A DNA stretch of 64,000 bases from Skeletonema tropicum (taxonomy: Eukaryota > Bacillariophyta > Thalassiosirophyceae > Thalassiosirales > Thalassiosiraceae): contig CM074148.1 of NCBI GenBank assembly GCA_037178625.1, forward strand, positions 1,116,001 through 1,180,000, read 5' to 3'. The notes below the pieces were generated by a model. That model had not been told where the DNA came from, searched no databases, and worked only from the letters and a program-made list of their open reading frames with translations. Numbering within the stretch: the stretch's first letter is position 1; the number at the start of each line of letters is the position of its first letter. The position numbers and the translations under genes are program-made. Positions 35,308 through 47,745 of this stretch are shown one piece after another.

Positions 35308-38300
35308 ACTTTTGTTCAATCGAATCGGTCAAAAACAGGGCTAGAAAGTGATCGGCGGCTTGCAAACCGGCGTTACAGCCAGTTTTTCAAAACAGAGGTC
35401 AAAATATAAATATCAAATTCGACAATATGACAACCATTCGAAAGCTCTCTTGAAACTCTATCGATTGGTACCATCATTACTATCTAAATATCAAAATCTA
35501 AACAGAGCTCGGGCAAGCCCTCGCGAAAAAGCGACCGCCTTAATCCTTAATGCAACGTAAAACGTAACATGACAATCGGTACACGTGAGATCCAACGTAC
35601 GCTGCGCTGAAGAACGAAGCATCAATCAGTGTGATCCAGACAGTTGGCACTGGCACGGGCGTGTTTATTATCCAATAGTATAAACGGTGCTCAGGGAGGG
35701 GTCGCACTACACTCGCAAAACACACTTCCTCTAATGCTAATGCAGTGTAATCATCAACCGGCCTCGACTCCGCTCGGCAAATATCACATGTACATGTACC
35801 GTCCATTATAATATCACATGCATATGCACCATCCATCATCATTCTACCATCACTCCATTGGCTACATTTTAATATATCATAATATAACAATCAACCAATC
35901 CATTCCAACAGCAGCAGCAATAGCCGTCATCATTGAAGATTCATCATTCGTATCTCCAGCAGCAGCCGTCATCATTGATTGTTGCTGTTGCTGCTGCCGT
36001 TGTTGTTCAAAGCCAATGATGACGGCTGCTGCTGGAGATACGAATGATGAATACACACAACAGCAGCAGCAGCAAACAACAACAACAACAGTCAAACGAC
36101 AATCCAACAGCAGCAGAAGATAACAATCAACATTTATCAAACCAATCCAACAGCAGTAGCAGCTAGCAGTAGCAGCAAACGGTCATTGGTTGTTGCTACT
36201 GCTGCTGCTGTTGGATTATACCAATGATGAATACACTAATACACACAACAACCAATTATGCCGAGCGCAGCCGAGGCCAGTTGATGATAATACTATCCTT
36301 TATGGAGTGTCTGAGCAGTGTTTAGATGGACGGTACACGTGCCAACTGTCATTGTCATGGATCTTGCTGATCAATGCAGGAGCTTTTTGAGATCTCACAA
36401 CGTACCAACTGTCATTGACAAGCTGATCATCAGTCCTTCACTGTATTGAGCGAGTGCGAGCGGCAGCGAGGACGAGCTGTGTTTATTGCACTAATCGATA
36501 GCGCTTGAAACGACGATTCGAATGGTTGTGTCATTGTCGAATTATTGGGTCAAAATCCGAATCTGGAATGTCGATTTTCATTTGGAGCTTGATATTCGAA
36601 GTATAGGGGTCGCTTTAGTTGAGTACATTGACAAACGATCGATATTTGGCCTTGAAACTAGAACCAATCGATAGAGCGCATCGAGAGCTTTCCAAATCGC
36701 TACTCATTGTCTTGATACGACCACTACAGCAGACGTTACAATGAAAAAGCTAAAAGGCTTATTATTTGGAGAGGAAGAGGTAAAATATGTAGTATAATAT
36801 TATCTACTAATGCATGGCCAAGTATTTACCAAACGGGACGTCTTCTATTATCATACCTCTCTCTCTTTCGTTCTCTCTCTCTTCACATGATATATACATT
36901 GTATTTACATCATTCCAGTTGATTGTCATGTGGAACCCCAATCGTCGGAGAATACGTCGGAGGATACGTCGGCAGAGGAGGCACTACTACCGCAACAACC
37001 GGAGCATTCGTATTCGTATTCGTTGGTGTTGTTGGTGCATCAAATGTTGTCTCATCATCATCATCATCATCATCGTCTGTAATTACAGGACATGGATAAA
37101 ATCCACAATTCAACTCGGGCGCACGTGCCACAAATTGACCCGATTTGCATTGATATACTTCGGAACTGCATTTGTCCGATACCTGCACTCCCATTCCCAT
37201 ATCTCCACCTTCATAGTCGTTGTAATTTACTCCATCATTCTGATTCTGATTGTTGACATTCTGATCATTGTTGTTGTGATCATTGTTGTGATCCTCAACA
37301 TTGATGATCCCATTATTGTTCACTCCAGGCATAGTCTCATATTCCAACAGCTTGAACGCATTGCAATTCGCCACTCCGCCCCAGCACTTGTGGCCTGTAG
37401 ATTCGTCACACTCATTGCCCATGGGACACCACGTATCCAGCGCGCAGAAATCATTCGCCTCATTCCAGCTGGGGCCGCAGAATTTCATATTCCGCTCATC
37501 GTACTCGTTGCGAATGGGTGGGTCGAGTGATGGGGCTGAATCTGAATCGTTGTTACTGTTACTATTATTATTATTGCTACTATTATTGCTACTGTTACTA
37601 TTATTATTACTTGACGACATGTTCGGAAAGTTACACCCCGGCAAATTTGGATGGCAAGTTTCACCAGCCGCGCAATCATCACTTCCGTTGGGACAATGCG
37701 TCGAGGGGGAGCAGTCGGCGATTGCGTCGCCCCATGTTCGCCCGCAGAATTGGGTGTCAGTGTTGGGATCTGCCGATGCCGAGGATGAAATAATAATAAT
37801 TGTTGTAGCGAGGCAGACGATAGTAGATGAGAGGTTGAGGGTGGAGTGGTAATATTGACGGCTCATCATCGTATGTATCGTATCGAGGAGCATTGATAGT
37901 ACTCGTAACAACGTCATTACATCAGAGCAAGTTCATCAGCATTGTTTATTTTTTGTGTCAGCTACAATACAGTCGGCAGCGCTTTGTTTTTCTTCAACGA
38001 GGTCTTCGATAGAACAGCCCTAAAGGCCAGGTACAGTCTGAAGTGACACGATGCGGCACCAGAGCAAAGGGCATGCAGCATTCTACACGCAGAGCAAGGC
38101 AGCAGATGATTTCATGGGCCATGGGCTCTTTCTGAAGCGTTGCAAAGCGGTACCAGGTACTGTTCACTCGCTCTACTTTTTTGATCAGCTCAATCAAGCA
38201 TCAATTCAAATCAAGCCTCTCGCCTCACGCTCAAGCAGCTCAACAATGACATCAAAATGTTGTAACGGCCGTATCTTGTCTCCTATGCGGCCAATGACGG

Positions 38301-38370
38301 CGATGAGTGGCGTTTTGGAAAGCTCTTGAGCAGATCTATCGATTCGACGTATATTCAACGACATAGGAGG
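35308..38370. repeat. Tandem array B, unit 5 (3,063 bp)
   Basis: It carries the 18-bp deletion shared with unit 3 (near 36312) and a 5-bp insertion near 38203 (CATCAATTCAAATCAAG). Cys-rich gene at 36910-37917. Confidence 0.97.
36910..37917 (-). CDS. Secreted six-cysteine-module protein, copy 5
   Basis: 335 residues, same product as copy 2. The region upstream of its start codon differs from other copies by a 5-bp insertion near 38203, about 290 bp upstream. Confidence 0.82.
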   Translation of the reverse strand: MTLLRVLSMLLDTIHTMMSRQYYHSTLNLSSTIVCLATTIIIISSSASADPNTDTQFCGRTWGDAIADCSPSTHCPNGSDDCAAGETCHPNLPGCNFPNMSSSNNNSNSSNNSSNNNNSNSNNDSDSAPSLDPPIRNEYDERNMKFCGPSWNEANDFCALDTWCPMGNECDESTGHKCWGGVANCNAFKLLEYETMPGVNNNGIINVEDHNNDHNNNDQNVNNQNQNDGVNYNDYEGGDMGMGVQVSDKCSSEVYQCKSGQFVARAPELNCGFYPCPVITDDDDDDDDETTFDAPTTPTNTNTNAPVVAVVVPPLPTYPPTYSPTIGVPHDNQLE

Positions 38371-41300
38371 ACTTTTGTTCAATCGAATCGGTCAAAAACA
38401 GGGCTAGAAAGTGATCGGCGGCTTGCAAACCGGCGTTACAGCCAGTTTTTCAAAACAGAGGTCAAAATATAAATATCAAATTCGACAATATGACAACCAT
38501 TCGAAAGCTCTCTTGAAACTCTATCGATTGGTACCATCATTACTATCTAAATATCAAAATCTAAACAGAGCTCGGGCAAGCCCTCGCGAAAAAGCGACCG
38601 CCTTAATCCTTAATGCAACGTAAAACGTAACATGACAATCGGTACACGTGAGATCCAACGTACGCTGCGCTGAAGAACGAAGCATCAATCAGTGTGATCC
38701 AGACAGTTGGCACTGGCACGGGCGTGTTTATTATCCAATAGTATAAACGGTGCTCAGGGAGGGGTCGCACTACACTCGCAAAACACACTTCCTCTAATGC
38801 TAATGCAGTGTAATCATCAACCGGCCTCGACTCCGCTCGGCAAATATCACATGTACATGTACCGTCCATTATAATATCACATGCATATGCACCATCCATC
38901 ATCATTCTACCATCACTCCATTGGCTACATTTTAATATATCATAATATAACAATCAACCAATCCATTCCAACAGCAGCAGCAATAGCCGTCATCATTGAA
39001 GATTCATCATTCGTATCTCCAGCAGCAGCCGTCATCATTGATTGTTGCTGTTGCTGCTGCCGTTGTTGTTCAAAGCCAATGATGACGGCTGCTGCTGGAG
39101 ATACGAATGATGAATACACACAACAGCAGCAGCAGCAAACAACAACAACAACAGTCAAACGACAATCCAACAGCAGCAGAAGATAACAATCAACATTTAT
39201 CAAACCAATCCAACAGCAGTAGCAGCTAGCAGTAGCAGCAAACGGTCATTGGTTGTTGCTACTGCTGCTGCTGTTGGATTATACCAATGATGAATACACT
39301 AATACACACAACAACCAATTATGCCGAGCGCAGCCGAGGCCAGTTGATGATAATACTATCCTTTATGGAGTGTCTTTCGCGATGCCGCAGGCTGAGCAGT
39401 GTTTAGATGGACGGTACACGTGCCAACTGTCATTGTCATGGATCTTGCTGATCAATGCAGGAGCTTTTTGAGATCTCACAACGTACCAACTGTCATTGAC
39501 AAGCTGATCATCAGTCCTTCACTGTATTGAGCGAGTGCGAGCGGCAGCGAGGACGAGCTGTGTTTATTGCACTAATCGATAGCGCTTGAAACGACGATTC
39601 GAATGGTTGTGTCATTGTCGAATTATTGGGTCAAAATCCGAATCTGGAATGTCGATTTTCATTTGGAGCTTGATATTCGAAGTATAGGGGTCGCTTTAGT
39701 TGAGTACATTGACAAACGATCGATATTTGGCCTTGAAACTAGAACCAATCGATAGAGCGCATCGAGAGCTTTCCAAATCGCTACTCATTGTCTTGATACG
39801 ACCACTACAGCAGACGTTACAATGAAAAAGCTAAAAGGCTTATTATTTGGAGAGGAAGAGGTAAAATATGTAGTATAATATTATCTACTAATGCATGGCC
39901 AAGTATTTACCAAACGGGACGTCTTCTATTATCATACCTCTCTCTCTTTCGTTCTCTCTCTCTTCACATGATATATACATTGTATTTACATCATTCCAGT
40001 TGATTGTCATGTGGAACCCCAATCGTCGGAGAATACGTCGGAGGATACGTCGGCAGAGGAGGCACTACTACCGCAACAACCGGAGCATTCGTATTCGTAT
40101 TCGTTGGTGTTGTTGGTGCATCAAATGTTGTCTCATCATCATCATCATCATCATCGTCGTCTGTAATTACAGGACATGGATAAAATCCACAATTCAACTC
40201 GGGCGCACGTGCCACAAATTGACCCGATTTGCATTGATATACTTCGGAACTGCATTTGTCCGATACCTGCACTCCCATTCCCATATCTCCACCTTCATAG
40301 TCGTTGTAATTTACTCCATCATTCTGATTCTGATTGTTGACATTCTGATCATTGTTGTTGTGATCATTGTTGTGATCCTCAACATTGATGATCCCATTAT
40401 TGTTCACTCCAGGCATAGTCTCATATTCCAACAGCTTGAACGCATTGCAATTCGCCACTCCGCCCCAGCACTTGTGGCCTGTAGATTCGTCACACTCATT
40501 GCCCATGGGACACCACGTATCCAGCGCGCAGAAATCATTCGCCTCATTCCAGCTGGGGCCGCAGAATTTCATATTCCGCTCATCGTACTCGTTGCGAATG
40601 GGTGGGTCGAGTGATGGGGCTGAATCTGAATCGTTGTTACTGTTACTATTATTATTATTGCTACTATTATTGCTACTGTTACTATTATTATTACTTGACG
40701 ACATGTTCGGAAAGTTACACCCCGGCAAATTTGGATGGCAAGTTTCACCAGCCGCGCAATCATCACTTCCGTTGGGACAATGCGTCGAGGGGGAGCAGTC
40801 GGCGATTGCGTCGCCCCATGTTCGCCCGCAGAATTGGGTGTCAGTGTTGGGATCTGCCGATGCCGAGGATGAAATAATAATAATTGTTGTAGCGAGGCAG
40901 ACGATAGTAGATGAGAGGTTGAGGGTGGAGTGGTAATATTGACGGCTCATCATCGTATGTATCGTATCGAGGAGCATTGATAGTACTCGTAACAACGTCA
41001 TTACATCAGAGCAAGTTCATCAGCATTGTTTATTTTTTGTGTCAGCTACAATACAGTCGGCAGCGCTTTGTTTTTCTTCAACGAGGTCTTCGATAGAACA
41101 GCCCTAAAGGCCAGGTACAGTCTGAAGTGACACGATGCGGCACCAGAGCAAAGGGCATGCAGCATTCTACACGCAGAGCAAGGCAGCAGATGATTTCATG
41201 GGCCATGGGCTCTTTCTGAAGCGTTGCAAAGCGGTACCAGGTACTGTTCACTCGCTCTACTTTTTTGATCAGCTCAATCAAGCATCAAATCAAGCCTCTC

Positions 41301-41449
41301 GCCTCACGCTCAAGCAGCTCAACAATGACATCAAAATGTTGTAACGGCCGTATCTTGTCTCCTATGCGGCCAATGACGGCGATGAGTGGCGTTTTGGAAA
41401 GCTCTTGAGCAGATCTATCGATTCGACGTATATTCAACGACATAGGAGG
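38371..41449. repeat. Tandem array B, unit 6 (3,079 bp)
   Basis: One extra codon-sized 3-bp repeat in the Asp-coding run near 40155 explains the +3 length. Cys-rich gene at 39991-41001. Confidence 0.97.
39991..41001 (-). CDS. Secreted six-cysteine-module protein, copy 6 (Asp9)
   Basis: 336 residues. The Asp run after the four-Cys motif has nine instead of eight residues, a one-codon expansion of the GAT/GAC repeat. Otherwise as copy 2. Confidence 0.82.
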   Translation of the reverse strand: MTLLRVLSMLLDTIHTMMSRQYYHSTLNLSSTIVCLATTIIIISSSASADPNTDTQFCGRTWGDAIADCSPSTHCPNGSDDCAAGETCHPNLPGCNFPNMSSSNNNSNSSNNSSNNNNSNSNNDSDSAPSLDPPIRNEYDERNMKFCGPSWNEANDFCALDTWCPMGNECDESTGHKCWGGVANCNAFKLLEYETMPGVNNNGIINVEDHNNDHNNNDQNVNNQNQNDGVNYNDYEGGDMGMGVQVSDKCSSEVYQCKSGQFVARAPELNCGFYPCPVITDDDDDDDDDETTFDAPTTPTNTNTNAPVVAVVVPPLPTYPPTYSPTIGVPHDNQLE

Positions 41450-44400
41450 ACTTTTGTTCAATCGAATCGGTCAAAAACAGGGCTAGAAAGTGATCGGCGG
41501 CTTGCAAACCGGCGTTACAGCCAGTTTTTCAAAACAGAGGTCAAAATATAAATATCAAATTCGACAATATGACAACCATTCGAAAGCTCTCTTGAAACTC
41601 TATCGATTGGTACCATCATTACTATCTAAATATCAAAATCTAAACAGAGCTCGGGCAAGCCCTCGCGAAAAAGCGACCGCCTTAATCCTTAATGCAACGT
41701 AAAACGTAACATGACAATCGGTACACGTGAGATCCAACGTACGCTGCGCTGAAGAACGAAGCATCAATCAGTGTGATCCAGACAGTTGGCACTGGCACGG
41801 GCGTGTTTATTATCCAATAGTATAAACGGTGCTCAGGGAGGGGTCGCACTACACTCGCAAAACACACTTCCTCTAATGCTAATGCAGTGTAATCATCAAC
41901 CGGCCTCGACTCCGCTCGGCAAATATCACATGTACATGTACCGTCCATTATAATATCACATGCATATGCACCATCCATCATCATTCTACCATCACTCCAT
42001 TGGCTACATTTTAATATATCATAATATAACAATCAACCAATCCATTCCAACAGCAGCAGCAATAGCCGTCATCATTGAAGATTCATCATTCGTATCTCCA
42101 GCAGCAGCCGTCATCATTGATTGTTGCTGTTGCTGCTGCCGTTGTTGTTCAAAGCCAATGATGACGGCTGCTGCTGGAGATACGAATGATGAATACACAC
42201 AACAGCAGCAGCAGCAAACAACAACAACAACAGTCAAACGACAATCCAACAGCAGCAGAAGATAACAATCAACATTTATCAAACCAATCCAACAGCAGTA
42301 GCAGCTAGCAGTAGCAGCAAACGGTCATTGGTTGTTGCTACTGCTGCTGCTGTTGGATTATACCAATGATGAATACACTAATACACACAACAACCAATTA
42401 TGCCGAGCGCAGCCGAGGCCAGTTGATGATAATACTATCCTTTATGGAGTGTCTTTCGCGATGCCGCAGGCTGAGCAGTGTTTAGATGGACGGTACACGT
42501 GCCAACTGTCATTGTCATGGATCTTGCTGATCAATGCAGGAGCTTTTTGAGATCTCACAACGTACCAACTGTCATTGACAAGCTGATCATCAGTCCTTCA
42601 CTGTATTGAGCGAGTGCGAGCGGCAGCGAGGACGAGCTGTGTTTATTGCACTAATCGATAGCGCTTGAAACGACGATTCGAATGGTTGTGTCATTGTCGA
42701 ATTATTGGGTCAAAATCCGAATCTGGAATGTCGATTTTCATTTGGAGCTTGATATTCGAAGTATAGGGGTCGCTTTAGTTGAGTACATTGACAAACGATC
42801 GATATTTGGCCTTGAAACTAGAACCAATCGATAGAGCGCATCGAGAGCTTTCCAAATCGCTACTCATTGTCTTGATACGACCACTACAGCAGACGTTACA
42901 ATGAAAAAGCTAAAAGGCTTATTATTTGGAGAGGAAGAGGTAAAATATGTAGTATAATATTATCTACTAATGCATGGCCAAGTATTTACCAAACGGGACG
43001 TCTTCTATTATCATACCTCTCTCTCTTTCGTTCTCTCTCTCTTCACATGATATATACATTGTATTTACATCATTCCAGTTGATTGTCATGTGGAACCCCA
43101 ATCGTCGGAGAATACGTCGGAGGATACGTCGGCAGAGGAGGCACTACTACCGCAACAACCGGAGCATTCGTATTCGTATTCGTTGGTGTTGTTGGTGCAT
43201 CAAATGTTGTCTCATCATCATCATCATCATCATCGTCTGTAATTACAGGACATGGATAAAATCCACAATTCAACTCGGGCGCACGTGCCACAAATTGACC
43301 CGATTTGCATTGATATACTTCGGAACTGCATTTGTCCGATACCTGCACTCCCATTCCCATATCTCCACCTTCATAGTCGTTGTAATTTACTCCATCATTC
43401 TGATTCTGATTGTTGACATTCTGATCATTGTTGTTGTGATCATTGTTGTGATCCTCAACATTGATGATCCCATTATTGTTCACTCCAGGCATAGTCTCAT
43501 ATTCCAACAGCTTGAACGCATTGCAATTCGCCACTCCGCCCCAGCACTTGTGGCCTGTAGATTCGTCACACTCATTGCCCATGGGACACCACGTATCCAG
43601 CGCGCAGAAATCATTCGCCTCATTCCAGCTGGGGCCGCAGAATTTCATATTCCGCTCATCGTACTCGTTGCGAATGGGTGGGTCGAGTGATGGGGCTGAA
43701 TCTGAATCGTTGTTACTGTTACTATTATTATTATTGCTACTATTATTGCTACTGTTACTATTATTATTACTTGACGACATGTTCGGAAAGTTACACCCCG
43801 GCAAATTTGGATGGCAAGTTTCACCAGCCGCGCAATCATCACTTCCGTTGGGACAATGCGTCGAGGGGGAGCAGTCGGCGATTGCGTCGCCCCATGTTCG
43901 CCCGCAGAATTGGGTGTCAGTGTTGGGATCTGCCGATGCCGAGGATGAAATAATAATAATTGTTGTAGCGAGGCAGACGATAGTAGATGAGAGGTTGAGG
44001 GTGGAGTGGTAATATTGACGGCTCATCATCGTATGTATCGTATCGAGGAGCATTGATAGTACTCGTAACAACGTCATTACATCAGAGCAAGTTCATCAGC
44101 ATTGTTTATTTTTTGTGTCAGCTACAATACAGTCGGCAGCGCTTTGTTTTTCTTCAACGAGGTCTTCGATAGAACAGCCCTAAAGGCCAGGTACAGTCTG
44201 AAGTGACACGATGCGGCACCAGAGCAAAGGGCATGCAGCATTCTACACGCAGAGCAAGGCAGCAGATGATTTCATGGGCCATGGGCTCTTTCTGAAGCGT
44301 TGCAAAGCGGTACCAGGTACTGTTCACTCGCTCTACTTTTTTGATCAGCTCAATCAAGCATCAAATCAAGCCTCTCGCCTCACGCTCAAGCAGCTCAACA

Positions 44401-44530
44401 ATGACATCAGAAATGTTGTAAGTAACGGCCGTATCTTGTCTCCTATGCGGCCAATGACGGCGATGAGTGGCGTTTTGGAAAGCTCTTGAGCAGATCTATC
44501 GATTCGACGTATATTCAACGACATAGGAGG
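41450..44530. repeat. Tandem array B, unit 7 (3,081 bp)
   Basis: Insertions totalling 5 bp near 44408-44422 (CAGAAATGTTGTAAGTAACGG) distinguish it. Array identity ends at about 44535, inside a foldback arm, after which a diverged relative continues. Cys-rich gene at 43070-44077. Confidence 0.97.
43070..44077 (-). CDS. Secreted six-cysteine-module protein, copy 7
   Basis: 335 residues, same product as copy 2. This is the last copy of the array. Its upstream flank differs by small insertions near 44408-44422 and then leads into diverged foldback sequence, so its promoter context may differ from the others. Confidence 0.82.
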   Translation of the reverse strand: MTLLRVLSMLLDTIHTMMSRQYYHSTLNLSSTIVCLATTIIIISSSASADPNTDTQFCGRTWGDAIADCSPSTHCPNGSDDCAAGETCHPNLPGCNFPNMSSSNNNSNSSNNSSNNNNSNSNNDSDSAPSLDPPIRNEYDERNMKFCGPSWNEANDFCALDTWCPMGNECDESTGHKCWGGVANCNAFKLLEYETMPGVNNNGIINVEDHNNDHNNNDQNVNNQNQNDGVNYNDYEGGDMGMGVQVSDKCSSEVYQCKSGQFVARAPELNCGFYPCPVITDDDDDDDDETTFDAPTTPTNTNTNAPVVAVVVPPLPTYPPTYSPTIGVPHDNQLE

Positions 44531-45420
44531 ACTTTTTGCTAATCGATCAGGCTAGAAACGGGGTTACTTTCTGCCCAGCACGGCCGAATTCGGCTATGCA
44601 GCCAGATTTTCACTGGTTATGTCAGAACTTGACCAGAATACAATATGAAAACCGTTGGAAAGCTCTTCTCAAGCCGAATCGATTAATACCATCATCACCG
44701 CCAAAATTACTAATCACTGCTCGGGCAAAGCCCTCGCGGAAAAGCGTCCATTTGATCAGCGCCGTCAATTCTTTATCGGTTCGATGTAAGATTAAGATCT
44801 CAAAAAGCGACCACTTTGATGCTGGAAGATCCAAACACACTGCTCGGCCGGGGGCCCTCGCATAACACACTTCCTCTAATGCAATAAGATCCATGATGGG
44901 TTGGCACGAGTGAGATCCAAGACGCTTCGCTGAAGACACTACCCCTAATGCAGCGGGCTCTATGACAGTCGGTACATTAGACATGTACCGTCCATCTCAC
45001 AGATGTATCGTCCATGATGATAGTTACGTCTCACTCCATCAACTGGACGAGCGGAGCCATCATTATAATACAATCATCCTGCTCATAACAATCAACCAAT
45101 CCCCAACAGCAGCATCACCATCCTCTCCTCTTCCAACAGCAGCAGCAGCAGCACGATCATGTTGGGGATTGGCTGTTGCTGCTGCTGTTGGAGGAGAGGA
45201 TGGTGATGTTGCTGCTGCTGTTGGGAAGGATGCAACAACAACCAATCCCCAACACAACGCACAACAGCAGCAACACCATCTTGCCGAGCGTAGTCGAGGC
45301 AAGTCGATGAGGAAAGTGATGAGAATGAGAGCGAGGGCAAATATCCTGAATTTTCGGCCCTCGGGGCCCCGGGTCGAAACAAGCGCAGTGAAGTGTCGAT
45401 AACGGGGCCGGGAGGTGCCC
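44425..45420. mobile_element. Diverged foldback relative at the right edge of array B
   Basis: It starts with an intact array-type left arm (CGGCCGTATCTTGTC) and diverges after 44530, while keeping the same motif order: GGAAAGCTCT, ATCGATTAATACCATCATCA, GCTCGGGCAAAGCCCTCGCG, ACACACTTCCTCTAATGC and CATGTACCGTCCAT. The centre is again a CAG/CTG palindrome, with arms about 45101-45150 and 45172-45225. It encodes nothing recognisable and is not followed by a Cys-rich gene. Confidence 0.65.
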
Positions 45421-45847
45421 AACCCCTTATGGTCACAAATTCTCCATTTTTTTCCAAACTTTTTTCTACAGGGATCTTGGTAGGAATCAGTATAGTAGCT
45501 GTTTAGTGAGAAAGTTTACCTGCTGGACACGTAGAGGCTCTGTAGACCCATACCGCTGTAGGATTTGTACTTGTTCCTACGTAGAAAGCAAGAAGTACCT
45601 GGCTTAAAGGCGCTTTTTACAGAAATTGATTGGCTATATCTGTCGAGGATACCATCATTTGCAGAAAGAAATACAGGTACATTGTCATTATAGGTGACAT
45701 GTTTCTTCATCACGAGAAATATTCTCCCTTTGTTGTATCCTTTATTGATTGTCGTTAATTTGTCATGTTGCCGCGATTGATAATAAATTTGTCTTGAAGA
45801 CAAATTTATTTTCCATGCAAGTTGTGAATATCGCATTGTATCGTCCA

Positions 45848-46892
45848 CTAGGCAAAATAATCGCGTGGCAATTGGTATTCTTTCTTCGTTTCTTTCCATT
45901 TTTTGTTTGGGCTGGTTATGATTTCGGTGATGCGGTTCGTCAGGTCCTCTCTATTCTTTATTAAAGTACCACTCACTGCCTTTTGATAAGTTGTTTTCGT
46001 CATTTCATCAAGCTTTCTTTTGTTGTATCTTGTCTTGGTTTCTTCTGCCTTGCCGTCAAGGTACTTGACCCATTTGTCCCGCTTCTTGAAGAGTTTGCAG
46101 AGTTGGCCATCTTGGTTCGTCTTGCAATTGTGTAACCATTCTACAGACACGCTCGGCCCTGTCCAATAAATGGCACTATCCGTCGGGTGCATAACATTTT
46201 TGGAACCAAGTGTTTTGCCCCTGCTGGTAGCAACGTATCCTGTCCCAAGGCACTGGCTTCTCTCCCAGAGCTCATCTGACGGATCTATCACCATGCGATT
46301 CCATCGATCGTCCTTGCCGAACCCGGCCTCCATGCCCTGGCAGCGGTGTATTGTGATTGCGAATGCAATTTGCAGGGGCATGAACGTGGCAGTACAGCAT
46401 CCCTTGTTGCAGATGTGAGTGTAGGGTGGTATTGGCACGTGCTGAGTGGAGTGGTGGAGTGGAGTGATTGCAAATTTGTGTAAAGAGGGATGATTGATCA
46501 GTGCCATGCTATATTTCGAATTCAAGAATACATTTCTACATTCACTCACCGTTGGATTCTTTTTGTCCCAGGGTTCAATGCCTTGCCGGGGTTTGAAGTA
46601 TGGGAAATCAACGACTATATACTTTGGGAGGGATTCAACACCATTTGTGTTTGGTCCTACGGAGTGCTGCTCGTCATAAACGATGTCAATCACCTTCCCA
46701 ATCGCTCCAACGTACAGGCCAGAGTTCGGATCAATGTTCGCTGTCTCCAGGCACACGTGCACACCAACGGAAACGTCTAAAGTGTACAACATCTTTTTGC
46801 CGAAGAAATGCGACTGGTACACAGTGGGATTGCCAACCATGTTGCTCTTGAATTGGCATCTGAGCCGTGCTACCGGTACTGACAGCCGTTTC
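45848..46892 (-). pseudogene. PIF1/Helitron-type helicase C-terminal fragment, copy 1
   Basis: The frame is open from 46892 (first ATG at 46840) to 45848. It carries the C-terminal half of a PIF1-like superfamily 1B helicase as found in Helitrons: a beta-rich segment with GLYVGAIGKVIDIVYDE, then AITIHRCQGMEAG (motif V region) and YVATSRGKTL (motif VI). A basic tail rich in K, R and T follows. The ATPase Walker A and B part is absent, because the frame meets the duplication junction at about 46893. It is therefore a truncated remnant. A perfect 14-bp palindrome with a 1-nt centre lies at 45782-45810, just past the stop. Confidence 0.75.
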
Positions 46893-47029
46893 TGACGAGA
46901 AATATTCTCCCTTTGTTGTATCCTCTATTGATTGTCGTTAATTTGTCATGTTGCTCGATTGAAAATAAATTTGTCTTGAAGACAAATTTATTTTCCATGC
47001 AAGTTGTGAATATCGCATTGTATCGTCCA

Positions 47030-47745
47030 CTAGGCAAAATAATCGCGTGGCAATTGGTATTCTTTCTTCGCTTCTTTCCATTTTTTGTTTGGGTTGGTTA
47101 TGATTTCGGTGATGCGGTTTGTCAGGTCCTCTCTATTCTTTATTAAAGTACCACTCACTGCCTTTTGGTAAGTCGTTTTCGTCATTTTGTCGAGCTTTCT
47201 CTTGTTGTATCTTGTCTTGGTTTCTTCTGCCTTGCCGTCAAGGTACTTGACCCATTTGTCCCGCTTCTTGAAGAGTTTGCAGAGTTGGCCATCTTGGTTC
47301 GTCTTGCAATTGTGTAACCATTCTACAGACACGCTCGGCCCTGTCCAATAAATCGCACTATCCGTCGGGTGCATAACATTTTTGGAACCAAGTGTTTTGC
47401 CCCTGCTGGTAGCAACGTATCCTGTCCCAAGGCACTGGCTTCTCTCCCAGAGCTCATCTGACGGATCTATCACCATGCGATTCCATCGATCGTCCTTGCC
47501 GAACCCGGCCTCCATGCCCTGGCAGCGGTGTATTGTGATTGCGAATGCAATTTGCAGGGGCATGAACGTGGCAGTACAGCATCCTTTGTTGCAGATGTGA
47601 GTGTAGGGTGGTATTGGCACGTGCTGAGTGGAGTGGTGGAGTGGAGTGATTACAAATTTGTGTAAAGAGGGATGATTGATCAGTGCCATGCTATATTTCG
47701 AATTCAAGAATACATTTCTACATTCACTCACCGTTGGATTCCCTT
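47030..47745 (-). pseudogene. PIF1/Helitron-type helicase fragment, copy 2
   Basis: This tandem duplicate of copy 1 is offset by 1,182 bp and keeps only the last ~233 residues (from the SECRNVF region through motifs V and VI). A few amino-acid changes separate the copies, such as Ala to Val near HKF and Glu to Lys near KLD. At about 47742-47745 it joins an unrelated ORF. The downstream palindrome is also present, at 46964-46992. It cannot be an active helicase. Confidence 0.75.

Noticed and set aside
44536..45457. Several 80-145-residue ORFs in the diverged foldback
   Set aside because: They overlap each other on both strands and follow the inverted repeat structure.
47030..47731. Second helicase ORF as a complete small protein
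   Set aside because: Its apparent start is not a natural start; the sequence enters from a longer helicase frame seen in copy 1.
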